A DNA stretch of 64,000 bases from Unio delphinus (GCA_029339505.1 JAQISU010000167.1:155001-219000); one strand, 5' to 3'; shown: positions 21,717-35,582, numbered from the stretch's first letter. Notes: generated by a model not told the origin, from the sequence alone. Numbers and translations: made by a program.

Positions 21717-24247
21717 ATGGGTGAATTTGATAGATTATCCAAGATAGAGCTTACTAAAATTAAAAATTTTAATCTTGACAGAATATTCCTTGTGCCGATG
21801 CGAGATCTGGTTGATGCGACAGATCAAACATTGATCAATAAAATACATGACGCCAAAAAAGAATTTCAGAAAAATGAAGCATCTCATGTGTGGTCGGCGT
21901 TTAAGATTATAAGTGACACTAAAAAGATAGATGCTACGATGAATGACAAACGAGCAGTGATGATCATTAACTACCTTGACGATAGAAAATATATTTTAAA
22001 AATCAAATTTATCGTACTATCAGATGCAGACAGTTAGATTATTCGTGATAAAAGTGATCCTGTCCTTCATAACGAAAAACTGCCATACTGAGTAAAGGTT
22101 TCAAACCAGGGATGTTGACCGGTATTAATAAACTATATTACGAAAGATCTTCTCCTGTAATAGCAGTTATTTATGGGATATATCCGCTTGAGAATCCCAA
22201 CATTGATAATCTGAAGCCAATGAAATTCTCGAAGATAAATTGTGTGGCCGAACAAATAACAGAACATTTCACCGTCTCGACTTGTGGGAAGAGGTTAACG
22301 GACAACCGACGTAATATGATAAATTCGTGGGCAGAAATAGTCAAAGATACCGGAGCATCTATCGAAGATGTTGATGAACTAGGAACGAAATTAAAATTCC
22401 TATAACAGTATAAACTGTAACAGGATAGATCTTATACGAATCGAAATATAAATCAAAGGGAGCTTCAATCGAAATAGTTGATCATAATGCGCATGCGTGG
22501 ACTAATGAAGTAACAGTATATCCACGCACGAGGACGGTTAAATTCTATAACGGTGATATGTTTTGACTTTATTAACCAGATAAGTGAAAACGATCCTGTA
22601 TCTGTGTGGTTGTTTAGTTCTGAAAATGAATCTGATTAGTTTGTAACACCAAATGGTGATATGTATCGAAAAGAATCTCTCCACGAGAAAAAGAGAAAAT
22701 ATACCCCTGACGAAAAATTACTCTGTGAATATTTTACTGTTCCATCAGTTGCAGCTCATTTTGCTAGTGTGTGAAATTCCTGGAAACCAACTCGGTTTAA
22801 TATTAAGTTGTGTTGCATATGGTCACGGTGGACTGTGGAACCGTGAATACACGCGTAAAGATGTTATCTCGGTTGATATGGTTGCATGTTATCCGTGAAG
22901 TTTTCTGGAATAAGGAGAGTGTTCTGGGCATTTTAAAAGATTCGGTCACCCGACACACAAGATGACGCTAATATCAATAAATGGACCATTACCTGATTTT
23001 GATACCGGATTTGCATGTATCGAATCATTCGAGTTTATAGATAATCTTCATCCGATTTCTTATGTTTGGTTCGGCAGACATTTTTCAGAAAAAAGTGGGC
23101 TCCAATAATACTGTTACGATATATGATTGATTGTTTAATGTTGTCGTCATTATTGTCAGTGAAATGATTAAATCATACCGAATGCAGACCAAAGTTTGGT
23201 TACCACAACAACAACAAATATTATGATGAAGAAAATCCTGATAAAACCGACTTTTAAAATAAAATTGCAAGGAATCTTGGCAGGAAAATAATAGGTAAAT
23301 GTACCCAAGGAGAATGATACGATCATAAACGACATTGTACAAGACTGATCCTGGACGATGCTGAATTAATCTGTTATCAATGATAAATAAAATTCCAGAG
23401 TTTGCTGTCAGAGTAGCTACCGATTCGTTTTATATCAGTAAAAAATATTCCAGATTGCTAGACAAACTAAATATCATCAATCATGCACCATGGGGTTCCT
23501 GGAGAATAAAAAAAGAAAATATACTTGTTTATTCTGAATTCGCCAATGTTCCAATCAAAGATATTTACCGTAGAAATAATCAGATATTAAAACCATCATC
23601 TGCACCATCAATATTTGATCCCGTAGCTAGACACAAAACAATTTATCTTAATTGACCTGGAATATCAGGAAAGACGACACGTGCGATTGAACTATTTCAG
23701 AATTCCGATATGATCTTTTTAACCCCTACACACACACTTGCACGAGAAATAACCCAACGAGGAAGACAGTCGTGTATTTATCACAGCTTTTCCGATGCAG
23801 CGGAGACGCATGGACTCCTGATCGAATGGGAGTTAAATTTATTCCGAAGATCATGGTTTGGGATGAAATATGTACAGTATCATTAGATAATCTAAAAATA
23901 TTTGTTGATTGGTTGTTGACGAAAAACACTGCTGTAATAATGTGTGGCGACCATGGTCAACCACCACTCTTTGTTGGACCGTCTCCACACGAATGGCAAA
24001 AGAGATATGTTGACTTATACGAAGAAATAACTGACGATCATAGAGCACTTAATTTAACATTAAGAGATTTAACAAAATTAATCAGATTACAATCGAATAG
24101 AATTCAATGTGAAGTAATGCGTAATATAATTTCAGAAACCTCTTTGAACGACGTTTGCGATACGTGAAGACAAAATGATCTGATAGTTGTAAGTAGAAAG
24201 ATAGTTCGTGACACACTTCAACAAAAATTATTTCTGCTACATAGAGA
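21717..24247 (+). pseudogene. family B DNA polymerase fused to SF1 helicase (E2)
   Basis: A long multidomain replication protein, broken by about ten shifts or stops. The N-terminal part is open at 21717-22037. A second block (22112-22405) has INCVAEQITEHF and NSWAEIVKDTGASIEDVDEL. Polymerase motif A is DMVACYP at 22874-22894, preceded by GHGGLWN. A segment GHPTHKMTLISINGPLPD follows near 22950. A motif-B-like GRKIIGKCTQG lies near 23285-23310. Motif C is ATDSFY at 23416-23433, with the paired acid in the expected TDS form. The helicase part then shows Walker A PGISGKTTRAI (about 23656), IFLTPTHTLAREI, Walker B KIMVWDEIC (about 23850) and motif III GDHGQPP (about 23946). It stops near 24247 at a MITE-like insertion, before motifs V and VI. 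Those are seen in E1 instead. The PolB-helicase fusion is known to me as large uncharacterised proteins in some fungi and invertebrates. Confidence 0.7.
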
Positions 24248-24249
24248 AA

Positions 24250-24347
24250 AAAGGCGCAAAGTTTCATCCGTGGTCTACAAGGTGCGGGGAATGTTCTGTC
24301 CTGATTAGTAGCGGATAAATGCGGAAGTAGAAAAGCCCCATGCGCCT

Positions 24348-24411
<64 letters not shown>

Positions 24412-24545
24412 TAATGAACTGTAAACAAAACAAAATAATAAACTCAAGGTTAAAGATCTTACAATTTATTTGATGGCGCAGAAATCTTGCGACAGCAGCA
24501 GATCAATTTACCATGTCGTCCACTACGACTTTTGCGCCTTTCAAC
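24250..24545. mobile_element. MITE-like insertion
   Basis: The left end AAAGGCGCAAAGT and the right end ACTTTTGCGCCTTT are near-perfect inverted repeats of about 13 bases, with weaker similarity inwards. An inner TGCGCCTT lies before the TA tract at 24352. It interrupts the helicase gene. No target-site duplication was verified. Confidence 0.4.
24351..24408. repeat. (TA)n microsatellite
   Basis: About 28 TA units inside the MITE-like insertion. Confidence 0.95.
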
Positions 24546-25377
24546 AAAAAAATGTAATCCATTCTCTTAGACATGTCTTATTTAATGAATACATGTTTCG
24601 TCCGGTAATAAATAGTTCATATGGGATTTTTCTCCCTGAATTTAACTACGACTCGTTTATGTATTAAGAAATCTTATGATCATTTTCATAAGAACATTAT
24701 CGGTCAGAAAGAACATGTATGTAGCTTGGATGGAGTAAATTAAAACGTGATAACTCGTAATCTCAAATACATTGCATTCAATGATGCGTTTTAATTGCGT
24801 CTATACGACTAACTCAATTCAGCCCATTTGATTCAACACTTATCTATATATAACCAGTTGTCAGTGTAGCACGCATAGCAAAAAAGTAGACTGATAAATT
24901 ATGGTCTTATAAAATATAAACATTGTGTTCAGCTCAATTAAAATCTATCCTCACAAGTCTCTGCTATAATTATTAAGTATTTTTTTAATGTTTCTCGTGT
25001 TCGTATTAATGGCAAACAACATGTAATATATTTTAAAAACACATGAAAATATACAGGACATGTAGGGTCGCTAGTCCAAATAATAACTGTACAAATATAT
25101 CATAATATCACGTTTACTCACTTTACATGATTAATATACTTGTGATTGTGATTGGCATATGTTTTGTATGGGTTTTTGCTCCCGTTGTAAATGTTAATTT
25201 GCATATTTGGTTCTTGTGGTTTTTCTCCTCTTTAAAGTCCTCTTACACGATTTAGCGCAGCATATTCACATCACGTCTCCCAATATAGAGTAATTTCACT
25301 GCCAAATTACATGTGTAAGTGCGAATATCAACTGGCCTACCATTAGACTTGTGAGTGTTACTAAAATGTGTTGTTAA

Positions 25378-25442
25378 CTTAGTCTGGTTCCCTGACTTCT
25401 CTCCAGACTAACGGCGTGGACAAAGCTCAGGGAACCACACTA
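25378..25442. repeat. imperfect palindrome
   Basis: AGTCTGGTTCCCTGA at the left is the complement of TCAGGGAACCACACT at the right, 15-base arms around a 33-base loop. It could be the folded end of a DNA transposon. Confidence 0.6.
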
Positions 25443-26388
25443 ACTATCATTCGAACTACTTTTGTGTCTCCCTCGCGCGCTTACGACCAAAGTTTTTCCC
25501 ATCAATTTCTATAAGGCCAATGGGTCTCCAGGGCATAAAATACCATTCGTGTGCCGTGTTCTGTCAGACGCATTCTGACCGGCAACGTTTGCAGGCGTAT
25601 TCTGACCGGAAACGACTGTTGATGCGAAGCAGAAGTAGGAATACGGCCGCGGTATGCTTACAACATAGCTCGCAATATAGTATAACAAATTAAGCATTCG
25701 ATACTATATAATATTTCAATTGATATGAAACAAACCTACAATGTATTCTTCAGTGCTGGAGATTAATGCTCCTGTATAATCAACATTGATAAACTATAGT
25801 AGCGTTATATAACTGGTTGCATGTATCTATATTGACTCGACTGACAAAACTCTTATATATTACAGCATACGGAAATTCCGGCAGAGAAATATTTTGAAGT
25901 CTCAATACTGTTACGACGGTTCATGACTAAACGTCTATGGAAGGAAGCATCCATTTTTGGCATTCCTACAGGGAATATTCGTTTCTGCATATTGCATTTA
26001 CATAACCTTGACTATAAAGAAGAAAACAATGTATATTTAAAAGTATTAACGCATTATGGACTATAAGAATACTATATTCATTGAGAAACACATCCGTATC
26101 GCTTGTTTCATAATTAGATTTGTTTCTGATTGTACTCTTTCTTAAAAATACATTTATCGTTTTAAATTGATTATTATATTATCTACTTTCTGAACTTTAC
26201 ACGGGGCTACACACCAGTCATCAGCACTTATGTAAAGAAAGAATATTAGGTGTGATCAATTCGTTTGAATTTATATCATAACAATAGAGTTTGGACTGGA
26301 ATGTTACACTTTTATTCTTAATTCGTTCGTGCACATAGTGCAATTAATATTTATCGCCAGTAGGATTTATTAAATTGCTGGACAAACA

Positions 26389-26646
26389 AGCTCTCTTGTT
26401 TTGAAATTAAATTCGGACGTTGACGTCAAGTTAAAACTGACCTTGGGCTGAAGTAAACCTCGGGATGTTAGAGAGACATTCATCGAGACGTCATCCGTAA
26501 AAATAACTGTAAACTGAAATGTAAGTAGCTATCTTGTCTTGTGATTAAATTTCGACGTTGACATCAAATCAAAGCTGACCTTGAACTGAAGTAAAGCTCG
26601 GGGTGATAGAGAGACGGTCATCGATATGTCATCCGAAACAAATAAC
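26389..26646. repeat. 138-bp tandem duplication
   Basis: A unit with GTTGACGTCAAGTTAAAACT and GAGACATTCATCGAGACGTC is repeated 138 bases on with about 80% identity by eye. Confidence 0.8.
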
Positions 26647-27954
26647 TTTAAGTATTTATAATTGCCTTGGACGTCAACGGCTTTCATCTAGTATGAATTA
26701 CCTCCATTGAAATTATTGTTCATATTTTCTTGGGTAATGAAGCAAAACCAAACAATACAAATTAATTAGGTCAATATTTTAATTATAGTCTCTTTGAAAC
26801 ACCGTGAGTTTCCATAAAATCAAATAGAATGAAAATGTGAAAAACTGAAGGCACTTCGTGGCAGGTTGAACTCGAAATAATGTTAATCGTTGTTTATCCT
26901 TGAGATTTCAAATCTATAGAGCAACACATATGCGATAATCTTTCCAAGGTGCTTCTTTATGAACTATGAAGGTAACTGTTAACACTTTAAGTACAACTGG
27001 AACAAGTCTGGGAAAATAAATATGGATTTTTGTAGGGAACAAATTATATTTGAGTAGACTCATACAAATCAAAAACTACAACAGTTATTTTATTTGTGTC
27101 ACTAATAATATTACTAATATATTTTATTTCTGATGCCATATTATTATTTTTACGTGGAGCATTTTATATTATCAGATAGTAGACTTCGAGTCGTTTAGAT
27201 GATTTTTTTAACTGTATGCTTGAACATAACTTTGTTCCATATGATTTCACAAACGTTTCATTTATTCCTCTACTGGAAAATTAATAATCAGGCAGACATA
27301 AATAAGTATAGACATGTAGCTTTTATGGCACTTTTTTTTAGAAACATTTGGTTTGTCTTCGACTACAAAGATGTGAAGTCACGGTCTCAGATAATCGGTT
27401 TGGCTTAAAATACAACATTCAACAGAATTTAGGAAACTGTCAACGATTATATAGAACATAGTAGCTTTGTGTCGTCATTCCTTGACCGCTAGTAAGTCAT
27501 TTTATAGGGTCAATCGTTAGCCACTCTTTATAAAGTTTCTTGATATTCAAATATCCATCTATAAAGTTCACACTCTTGTGAATTGATATGGCCAATAGTT
27601 GTACTATATGAGTTGTGGAAGTGCAGTATCCAACCCATTCCAAGTTACCTGTTGGTTGAGGCAGGTAGATATGATTGTGCCATATTTTCAAACAAATACG
27701 ATTGGGATAAATGTAATACCAAATGTGTTTTTTCTTAATCAGTTTTGTTTTGTTGATGACATGTCAGTAATAAATAAAGTTTTGAAGATAATTGTTTTCA
27801 TCTATAATACCAAACGAAATTCGGTATCCATTGTCTTTCAATCCATTTATTTTAAATTACTATATCCTACCCTCTGTATATCTTAATGTCCATGTTTTTT
27901 ATCCATGTAAACAGTTACAAGTGTAATGGTTATATTTTAAAACTTTATTAAAAA

Positions 27955-28305
27955 TCTGCCTCTCCATCTTGGACTAAACTTTATTTAACATCTGCCTCTC
28001 CATCTTGGACTAAACTTTATTTAACATTTGCCTCTCCATCTTGGACTAAACGTTTTTAAACATATGCCTCTCCATCTTGGACTAAACTTTATTTAACAGC
28101 TGCCTCTCCATCTTGGACTAAACGTTTTTAAACATCTGCCTCTCCATCTTGGACTAAACTTTATTTAACATCTGCATCTCCATCTTGGACTAAACGTTTT
28201 TAAACATCTGCCTCTCCATCTTGGACTAAACTTTATTAAACGTCTACCTCTCCATCGTCAATAAAACTTTATTAAACATCTGCCTCTCAATCTTTAATGA
28301 AACTT
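27955..28305. repeat. 36-bp minisatellite
   Basis: About ten units of CTGCCTCTCCATCTTGGACT followed by AAACTTTATTTAACAT or AAACGTTTTTAAACAT. The two endings alternate through the middle of the array, giving a 72-bp higher-order unit. Confidence 0.9.
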
Positions 28306-28588
28306 TTGCTCCGTCGGCGTTCGATAGTTTACTTTGGGCGCAGCTGTTGTGCTCTGATATAATTTTCGAATGCGCCCCATGAGTTAGGGAACGAAACGTT
28401 TGGAAATTCCGTTTTCCCATCCTTGTCGACTAATCAGAGTGTGCAAGATATCATGATGTCATTTGTTACAACTGTTTAGTAGTCTGCAGTTTGGTGTTGA
28501 AATTAGATTTTTCAAATAAAAATCTACCATTAAGGCTGATTAGTATTTACGTGGCTAAAGTAGAATCAAACAATGCTAATAAGTGAAA

Positions 28589-29065
28589 ATGTCAGGACGT
28601 TGCTTGTCATGAATTCAACGCAGATTGGACGGAGAAATGTATGTTTCTGCCTAGTCGTAGTGGTAAACCGGTTTGCTTAATCTGCGGATTTTGTGTTTCT
28701 GTTACGAAAAAATATAATAGGGAACGACACTACATGACCACTCATTCAGACACAAATACTCAATATCCGGTCGGTTCGGACATATGAAAAGATTTTATAG
28801 TTAAGAAAAAAAGTTTTCTGGCCAGTCAGCAGTCATTTTTCACCAAGGCTAAAAACAGAACAAGAACGCTGTTGTTGCGTCGTACGAAGTCGCTCTTCTG
28901 TTGGCTCGCAAAAAGGAAGCCGATCACCGATGCTAAAACGATAATTTTGAAGTCATTGAAGAACTTCAAGGACTTGAATGGATGCAAAGGAATTGATCTG
29001 TTTAAAATTTGAAGTTATGTCTAGAGAAAAACAACACAGACAGCTTTGTGCCCAGACATTGACAA
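28589..29065 (+). pseudogene. hAT-transposase-derived GTF2IRD2/ZBED-like fragment, copy 1
   Basis: The N-terminal region carries a BED-like finger, FNADWTEKCMFLPSRSGKPV then CLICGFCVSVTKKYNRERHY with a final TTH, giving C-x2-C...H-x4-H. It continues after shifts with SFLASQQSFFTKAKN and VVASYEVALLLARKK, all typical of the hAT-derived proteins named GTF2IRD2-, SCAND3- or ZBED5-like. It then jumps directly to NFEVIEELQGLEWM and LCLEKNNTDSFVPRH. About 100-150 residues expected between these parts are missing, so there is an internal deletion. Stops and shifts make it dead. Related fragment at 49312-49529. Confidence 0.7.
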
Positions 29066-30761
29066 AATGGCATCTGAACTTCACTAAATGGTTGTGATGA
29101 ATAGTTAACAATTATAAATTAATTATGTTAATATCGGTTTTCGATTTTAAACTGTTAAATGAACATTTAACAAAAATGACTGTAATGACTGTAGTGTAGG
29201 ACTGACACTGACTCCTTTTAAAGTTTTAGAATTTGGTTGCTGAAAGTTAATAAATTTAAGAATGATATTACACGACTTTTATAATTTTACAAACATCGAA
29301 ATAAATTTATAATTTTATAACATTGTGGCCCGCTTAATTACAAAACACAGTAGATATGGACCTCTACTTGAAAAGAATGGGAACCAATGAGCATGTAACC
29401 TATTTGGAATTACAAGTTGAAGTATTATTATTTGTTAACATTTATATGTATTAAATGCAGCTTTCATTCAATACGAAGATGTTCATATTGATGTTTGATG
29501 CATAAAATGATGAAATAACTTGTCTTTATATATTGCATTTAAAATATTTAACTATCTTATTGAACCTAAACAGGCAATTTGCTTGAAGGGTGCGGACAAG
29601 GTTTTCGTAATAAATAGAGACGTTGTGGCTAACATCGATATGTCTAATTGCAGAACGTATCTTCTGAAATAAATATCAAATTTATTGTAACTCTATTATA
29701 ATATAAAGGTGTTAACACTTTTGTGAATGTGTGTGTATTTAACGTTTCTCTGCCTAATTTCTGCCTGATGGTGCTACTCACGTCTTCATTATTGATGTGG
29801 TCTATATAAGAGATGCCAAGGATGGTTCTGTAGCATCTCATTTCATGTGCCTTCGTTTAGGCAATCTGTGAATCACTCCATAGATCACGTATAGATATGT
29901 ATCTCTTTCGATTTAATTCATATATTTATGTAATAATGTTTTGCATATGTATATCTTCAGTTTTGTAACTTCTGGTACATAATTTCTTTTTCTTTATTTA
30001 AACTAGTTTATGAATGGAAATTGTAGTGATAGTGTAGTGATTATCTATAGTTGAATTTTGTGTGTGCATAGGGTATATTTTAAGATAATACAGAACGTAA
30101 AATTACATAGGATCTATAAATAGATGCCTTTAATATGAGTTTATAACAGGATATTACCCCACTGCTCATTACTCCCTGTTTAATTACCCCCTCCCGTCTA
30201 TTACTAAATGACATAATTTATATACCCCCAGAATAAATGTTTTAAAAATTTAAATCAAAATAATTTATTGTAAATTTTAACTTTAGTTAATAATTATCAG
30301 TCTTGAAAACATATACTTGTCCTGGAATATTCAATATTAAGTTCATCACATTATAATGTTTATGTACAATACAATATTTTATATTGATGTGATTACGGCT
30401 GAATTTTAATGATGATCCCTCAAAATTATTCGAAGTGCGCTCTATTGTTCATAACAAAATGTTTATAATCCGAGCATTGCAGTCACATTTCTTTCGAATT
30501 AATTCTGCTGGATATCCTTCAAGTCGCTGAAAAATTATTACGTTCAGGAATGATTGATCTCTTTAAAAGATTGTCAAAAAGCGACAAATGTTTGGATATT
30601 CAACAGCAACGGCACATTGTATTTTTTATGACAAAGGAGAAAACACAGCAATCAGATTTTAATTCCTATTTTGGAGCCATCCTTTTTTCTATATTTCCTG
30701 TTGTAACATCCTTATATCTTAATTGATAGGAAAAGCATGTGTTTGGACTGTTAAGTGGAAA

Positions 30762-30763
<2 letters not shown>
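29066..30763. other. duplicated DNA without recognised gene
   Basis: Homologous to 49530-50312 and 53632-54525. A plus-strand coding-like patch near 30400-30650 (SKLFEVRSIVHNKMFIIRAL, CIFYDKGENTAIRF) could be a decayed gene but matches no family I know. Confidence 0.4.
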
Positions 30764-30797
<34 letters not shown>

Positions 30798-31130
30798 CTG
30801 TGTGTGCGTGTGTGTGTGTGTGTGTGTGTGATTAGGATTTTCACGTAGTTTTAAAAAAAATTCAGTCATATCATTACCATATCTGCATTGAGGCAGTTTA
30901 TAGTGATGTCTAGCACTAGCGCATCATGCCGCAGACATGTAGCATGATGCCCCACCCAGTCACATTATCATGACACCATACCTACTAGTCCTAACAGTAA
31001 CCTTTTAATGCTGTGCGCCAAGTAAGGCAGCTGTTAGTATCATTTTTGTAAGTCTTTGGTATGACTCTGCCGTGGATCGAACACACGACCTCCTGCTCCC
31101 ACGGCGGTCGCTCAAACCACTAGGCAATCT
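30764..31130 (-). mobile_element. tRNA-headed SINE with (CA)n tail
   Basis: On the minus strand it starts AGATTGCCTAGTGGTTTGAG (A box) and has GTGTTCGATCC (B box) about 45 bases on. A roughly 170-base body follows, and it ends in a CA tract (GT at 30764-30830 on plus). The body shares CAGCATTAAAAGGTTA and the CATCATGCTACATGTCTG segment with the SINEs at 36940, 46110 and 54530. Confidence 0.8.
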
Positions 31131-32470
<1,340 letters not shown>

Positions 32471-32689
32471 TTGTTTTGTTCTATCTTTTTCCCTAATTAT
32501 GTTAGTTAAATTGCATTCTTGTTGTTGCGGGCTTAGCGTCAATTGTCAGCACATAATGGGCGGCCACATTTTGATGCCATTTTAGCTAGTGAAGGGAAAA
32601 AACTGAAAAATCCCAGAAAAAAAATTATCGTCTCAAGGGCAAACATAATGACAAACATTCTTCATTCTCACATTGGCCGAGGTCTATTT

Positions 32690-33600
32690 TGAGAGAGAAA
32701 TAGGTAATTATATCCATTTTTCTCTCCAGAATTAAGGTAGTACTCGTGTAAGTTCATAAGTGTCGCCAGCATGATGAAACTGTTCATCATCAGTGTGAAT
32801 CTTTGTATTATTTATTGTGAAATAATTGTTATCTTTGTCGTTTGAAATCGGGCGCCATGTTTACTACTGTGTATATTGGACGCTGGGTTTTCCACTAGGA
32901 GGCGCTCAAGTAAAGCTTTCCGAATTCTTCCATATATAGTCATTTCCGTGAAAACATTGTCGTGAATTTCCCGAGTGTGTTCCCAAAACCTATAAATAGG
33001 GGTGAGATCCACCATTTTGGCAGTTGTGGTTCTGCTGGACTCCAGTAAATCCAAAGGTCTCAAGATCAAACAAAGAGAACAAAAGTTTCTAGTCATCCCA
33101 TCTGATAATTTCAAGCATTAATAGCAAGGTAAACTACTTACTACCGACACATTAAATTTAGTACTCATAATGACTACTATAATGTTTCTCTGATATTGTT
33201 TCACGTTTATTTCCTTGTTATATTAAATAAAAGTCCCCATAAAGTGATTAGGCTGACGACACACTGTCACTGTGTCGTCATCCACACAGCCGTCTGCTAT
33301 CCATAGGAAATTTAGTATTCGGATTGGCACTATCGAAGTTCCTACTCAGTTACATGTATCATTCTGAGATATAAAATTTCCATCCAATTTCTAGTGGTTG
33401 TGTCGTTTCGATGGCGAAATAATATACCCAACACAACGACACACTTCGTTGTTACAAAACGACACACATTGCCGCATTCAATTCAAACGCGCACTATTAA
33501 CATCCCGTTGCACAAGACTGAATCGCTCAAAACGACAAACTGTGTCTCAGTCGAGAATGCGACACGCTTAACATCCGGTTCCAGGCTGTGCCTCTAACAT
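32690..33600 (-). repeat. dispersed repeat R1, copy 2
   Basis: Inverted relative to 1150-2110. A minus-strand frame at 32812-33114 is open for 100 codons (LLESSRTTTAKMVDL, MTIYGRIRKALLERLL), and copy 1 shows a damaged version. It may be a 5' leader or part of an unknown element protein. Confidence 0.75.
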
Positions 33601-34097
33601 ATTTACCATTGTACTATAAACACAAACCCGGTTCTGGTACCGAACATTGATTGGATGCACAAATATCCTTACCACTTCGGTACGTCATACAAACACATTT
33701 TGAGACATTCTAACTTATTTTTGTTGTTGTTGTTGTTGTGTGTACAAGACTAATTTGGGACAAAGGGAACATTGATGCTGATTTTTACATGCAATATACC
33801 ACTGAAACTAGTGTTTAAATAACCTTTATCAAAACAAATCTTCTGAAAATAAGTAAATATTATATTTCAGCATTTTGAGCCCTTAAGTTTGTGAGCAAAC
33901 ACATACAATCCTGGAAGTCATATAATAAACTGTGTTTATATTTGTTTTCTTTTGTGTGTTTTTTTTTATCTAAATAGGACCAATGTGATGAACACACCAG
34001 TTATTGACACTACAATTCTCTGGAGAGATCTAGTAACTAAAAAAGACGTGAGTTGTCCATTTATTCCATTTTATTTGACCTTGACCCATTGGCACGT
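33601..34097. other. no gene recognised
   Basis: Unique flank between R1 and Gypsy family 2, with a short GTT repeat near 33718-33738. Confidence 0.45.
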
Positions 34098-34640
34098 TAC
34101 ATTACTACCCATTGGTATTCCCATCTGGTGTTGCAAAGGCAAGTTTTGGACGGTCTTCTTTACGAACTGGAATTTGCCATATCCATGAACAAGTCAATAT
34201 TTAGATAAATACTTGGCGTTGGTTACTCAGTCAAATATGGACTTAGGATCCGGTATCCTTCTGAACTGAAATTCTGTGACCCTGATTAATCTTTTTATAG
34301 TAGACACAAAAGCGGTTATCACCATCTTCATTCTGGATCTAAATAAATGGTGAACTATGTGCATATTCGGCTGGTTTAATGACCCATAAGTACTTCATAG
34401 TTCTTATTTCGTCCCGTAGAGTTTCTAACTTCACAAGAGGTAGTGGATAGGGTTTCCGTTTCACACACTTAAATCCTCCAAGTTATTCATGCCTGGTGTT
34501 TCTGTTAAGATGCTTGAGTAGTTGTGGAGCATCTCCTCCACCTCTTCCGTTGTTCTGACTTTAACTTTACGTCAAGGACGACATCGACGTAAGTCTCATC
34601 CCTCGCCAAAGGACAACTAAGAAGTACTTCCGCAACATCT
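34098..34640 (-). pseudogene. Gypsy family 2 reverse transcriptase, N-terminal part (copy 1)
   Basis: On the minus strand it begins with the linker ARDETYVDVVLDV and SEQRKRWRR. It continues with KPYPLPLVKLETLRDEIRTM, SSPFI, DNRFCVYYKKIN and ends WQIPVRKEDRPKLAFATPDG. These are the standard motifs before the YxDD centre. It is truncated there by non-homologous DNA. Frames shift several times. It follows directly after integrase on the same strand, so integrase is upstream of reverse transcriptase. Confidence 0.7.
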
Positions 34641-34685
34641 CTGTTGTTGTCAGGTTCTTCAGTCATCACTGTAACAACCACGAAC

Positions 34686-35563
34686 TTAGTGGGTTGTCTC
34701 CCTTTTACGATAGCATTTAAGAAGGTTAAAGTGGTGCAACGTTCGTTTATCTCCTACTTGGATACGGTAGTTTTGTCCACCCTTCTTTTCCGTTACAACG
34801 AACGGTCTCCTCCAGGATGCATGGCGTCTGTTGTGCTCCAACGGTAACAACAATAACTCCTTGTCAACCGCTTCAAACTTCCATTCTTTCACTCTCTTGT
34901 CGTAGTACTTGGCTTGAGGTACTCTTGTGTCACGAATATTCTTCTGGGTCAAGTTGCAAACGTTCCTCCAGCTTTTTACAGAGATCAGCAACATACTGAT
35001 ACGTTGTTCGTACGTCCTCAGATGTTTTTTTTTCATCCATCCATAACTAGATTGGGGTATTTCGCGGTACGCCAAAATTATTGCGAGAAAGTATCGATCC
35101 CAGTCCTTGGGTCGACCTTCGCACAACTTGCGCTGCGCGTGATACATGATAGTAGTCAGGTGCCTGAGGGAAAGTAACCAGTTCACTTCTTCCATCACCC
35201 TGCTAACAAACTGCTTCCCTTGGTCAGTTAGTATCCCTTCAGAAACATCAACTCTTTACCAAACTCCTAAAAACGCCTCAGCCACCGTAAAGGAATCAAT
35301 GTTTTTCAACGCAACGGCCTCCATGTATCGGATAGCGCAATCAACAATCGTAAACACATAATGATATAACATTCGGACGCGGGCATTATCGGACCTAAAT
35401 TTATCGCCACATTGCAGAAAGGTTCAACAATCAGAGGCGTGGTTCCCAGTGGCACTGGGCTATGTGAGGTTTTAAGTGGCACCCGCTGATATTTGTCACA
35501 TGACAGACAAAACCTCCTAACATGCCCATACACATCTGACAAGTAGAATTTCCTCACTAACAC
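34686..35563 (-). pseudogene. Gypsy family 2 integrase (copy 1)
   Basis: Integrase of a Ty3/Gypsy element. The zinc module end is [18 protein letters not shown] followed by DKYQR. Next come PVPLGTTPLIVEPF, the shifted core (ASECYIIMCLRLLIAL), MEEVNWLLSLRHLTTIMYHA and LAIILAYREIPQSSYG. The chromodomain-free C-terminal domain is AKYYDKRVKEWKFEAVDKEL, LLPLEHNRRHASWRRPF, and the final YRIQV...LHHFNLLKCY. The last 170 residues are open in one frame. The usual first catalytic Asp block is damaged. The DNA next to it on the upstream side is a CT tract shared with copy 2. Confidence 0.75.
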
Positions 35564-35579
35564 TCACACACCCCCACCC

Positions 35580-35582
<3 letters not shown>

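Larger units (their letters stand above)
24546..27954. other. no gene recognised
   Basis: About 3.4 kb of AT-rich DNA with only short open stretches. It contains a small palindrome and one tandem duplication, listed separately. I see no family signal on either strand. Confidence 0.5.

Noticed and set aside
31040..31130. tRNA gene candidates at this and the other SINE heads
   Set aside because: A and B boxes are present but each is attached to a repeated SINE body and the stems look imperfect, so they are SINE heads and not host tRNA genes.
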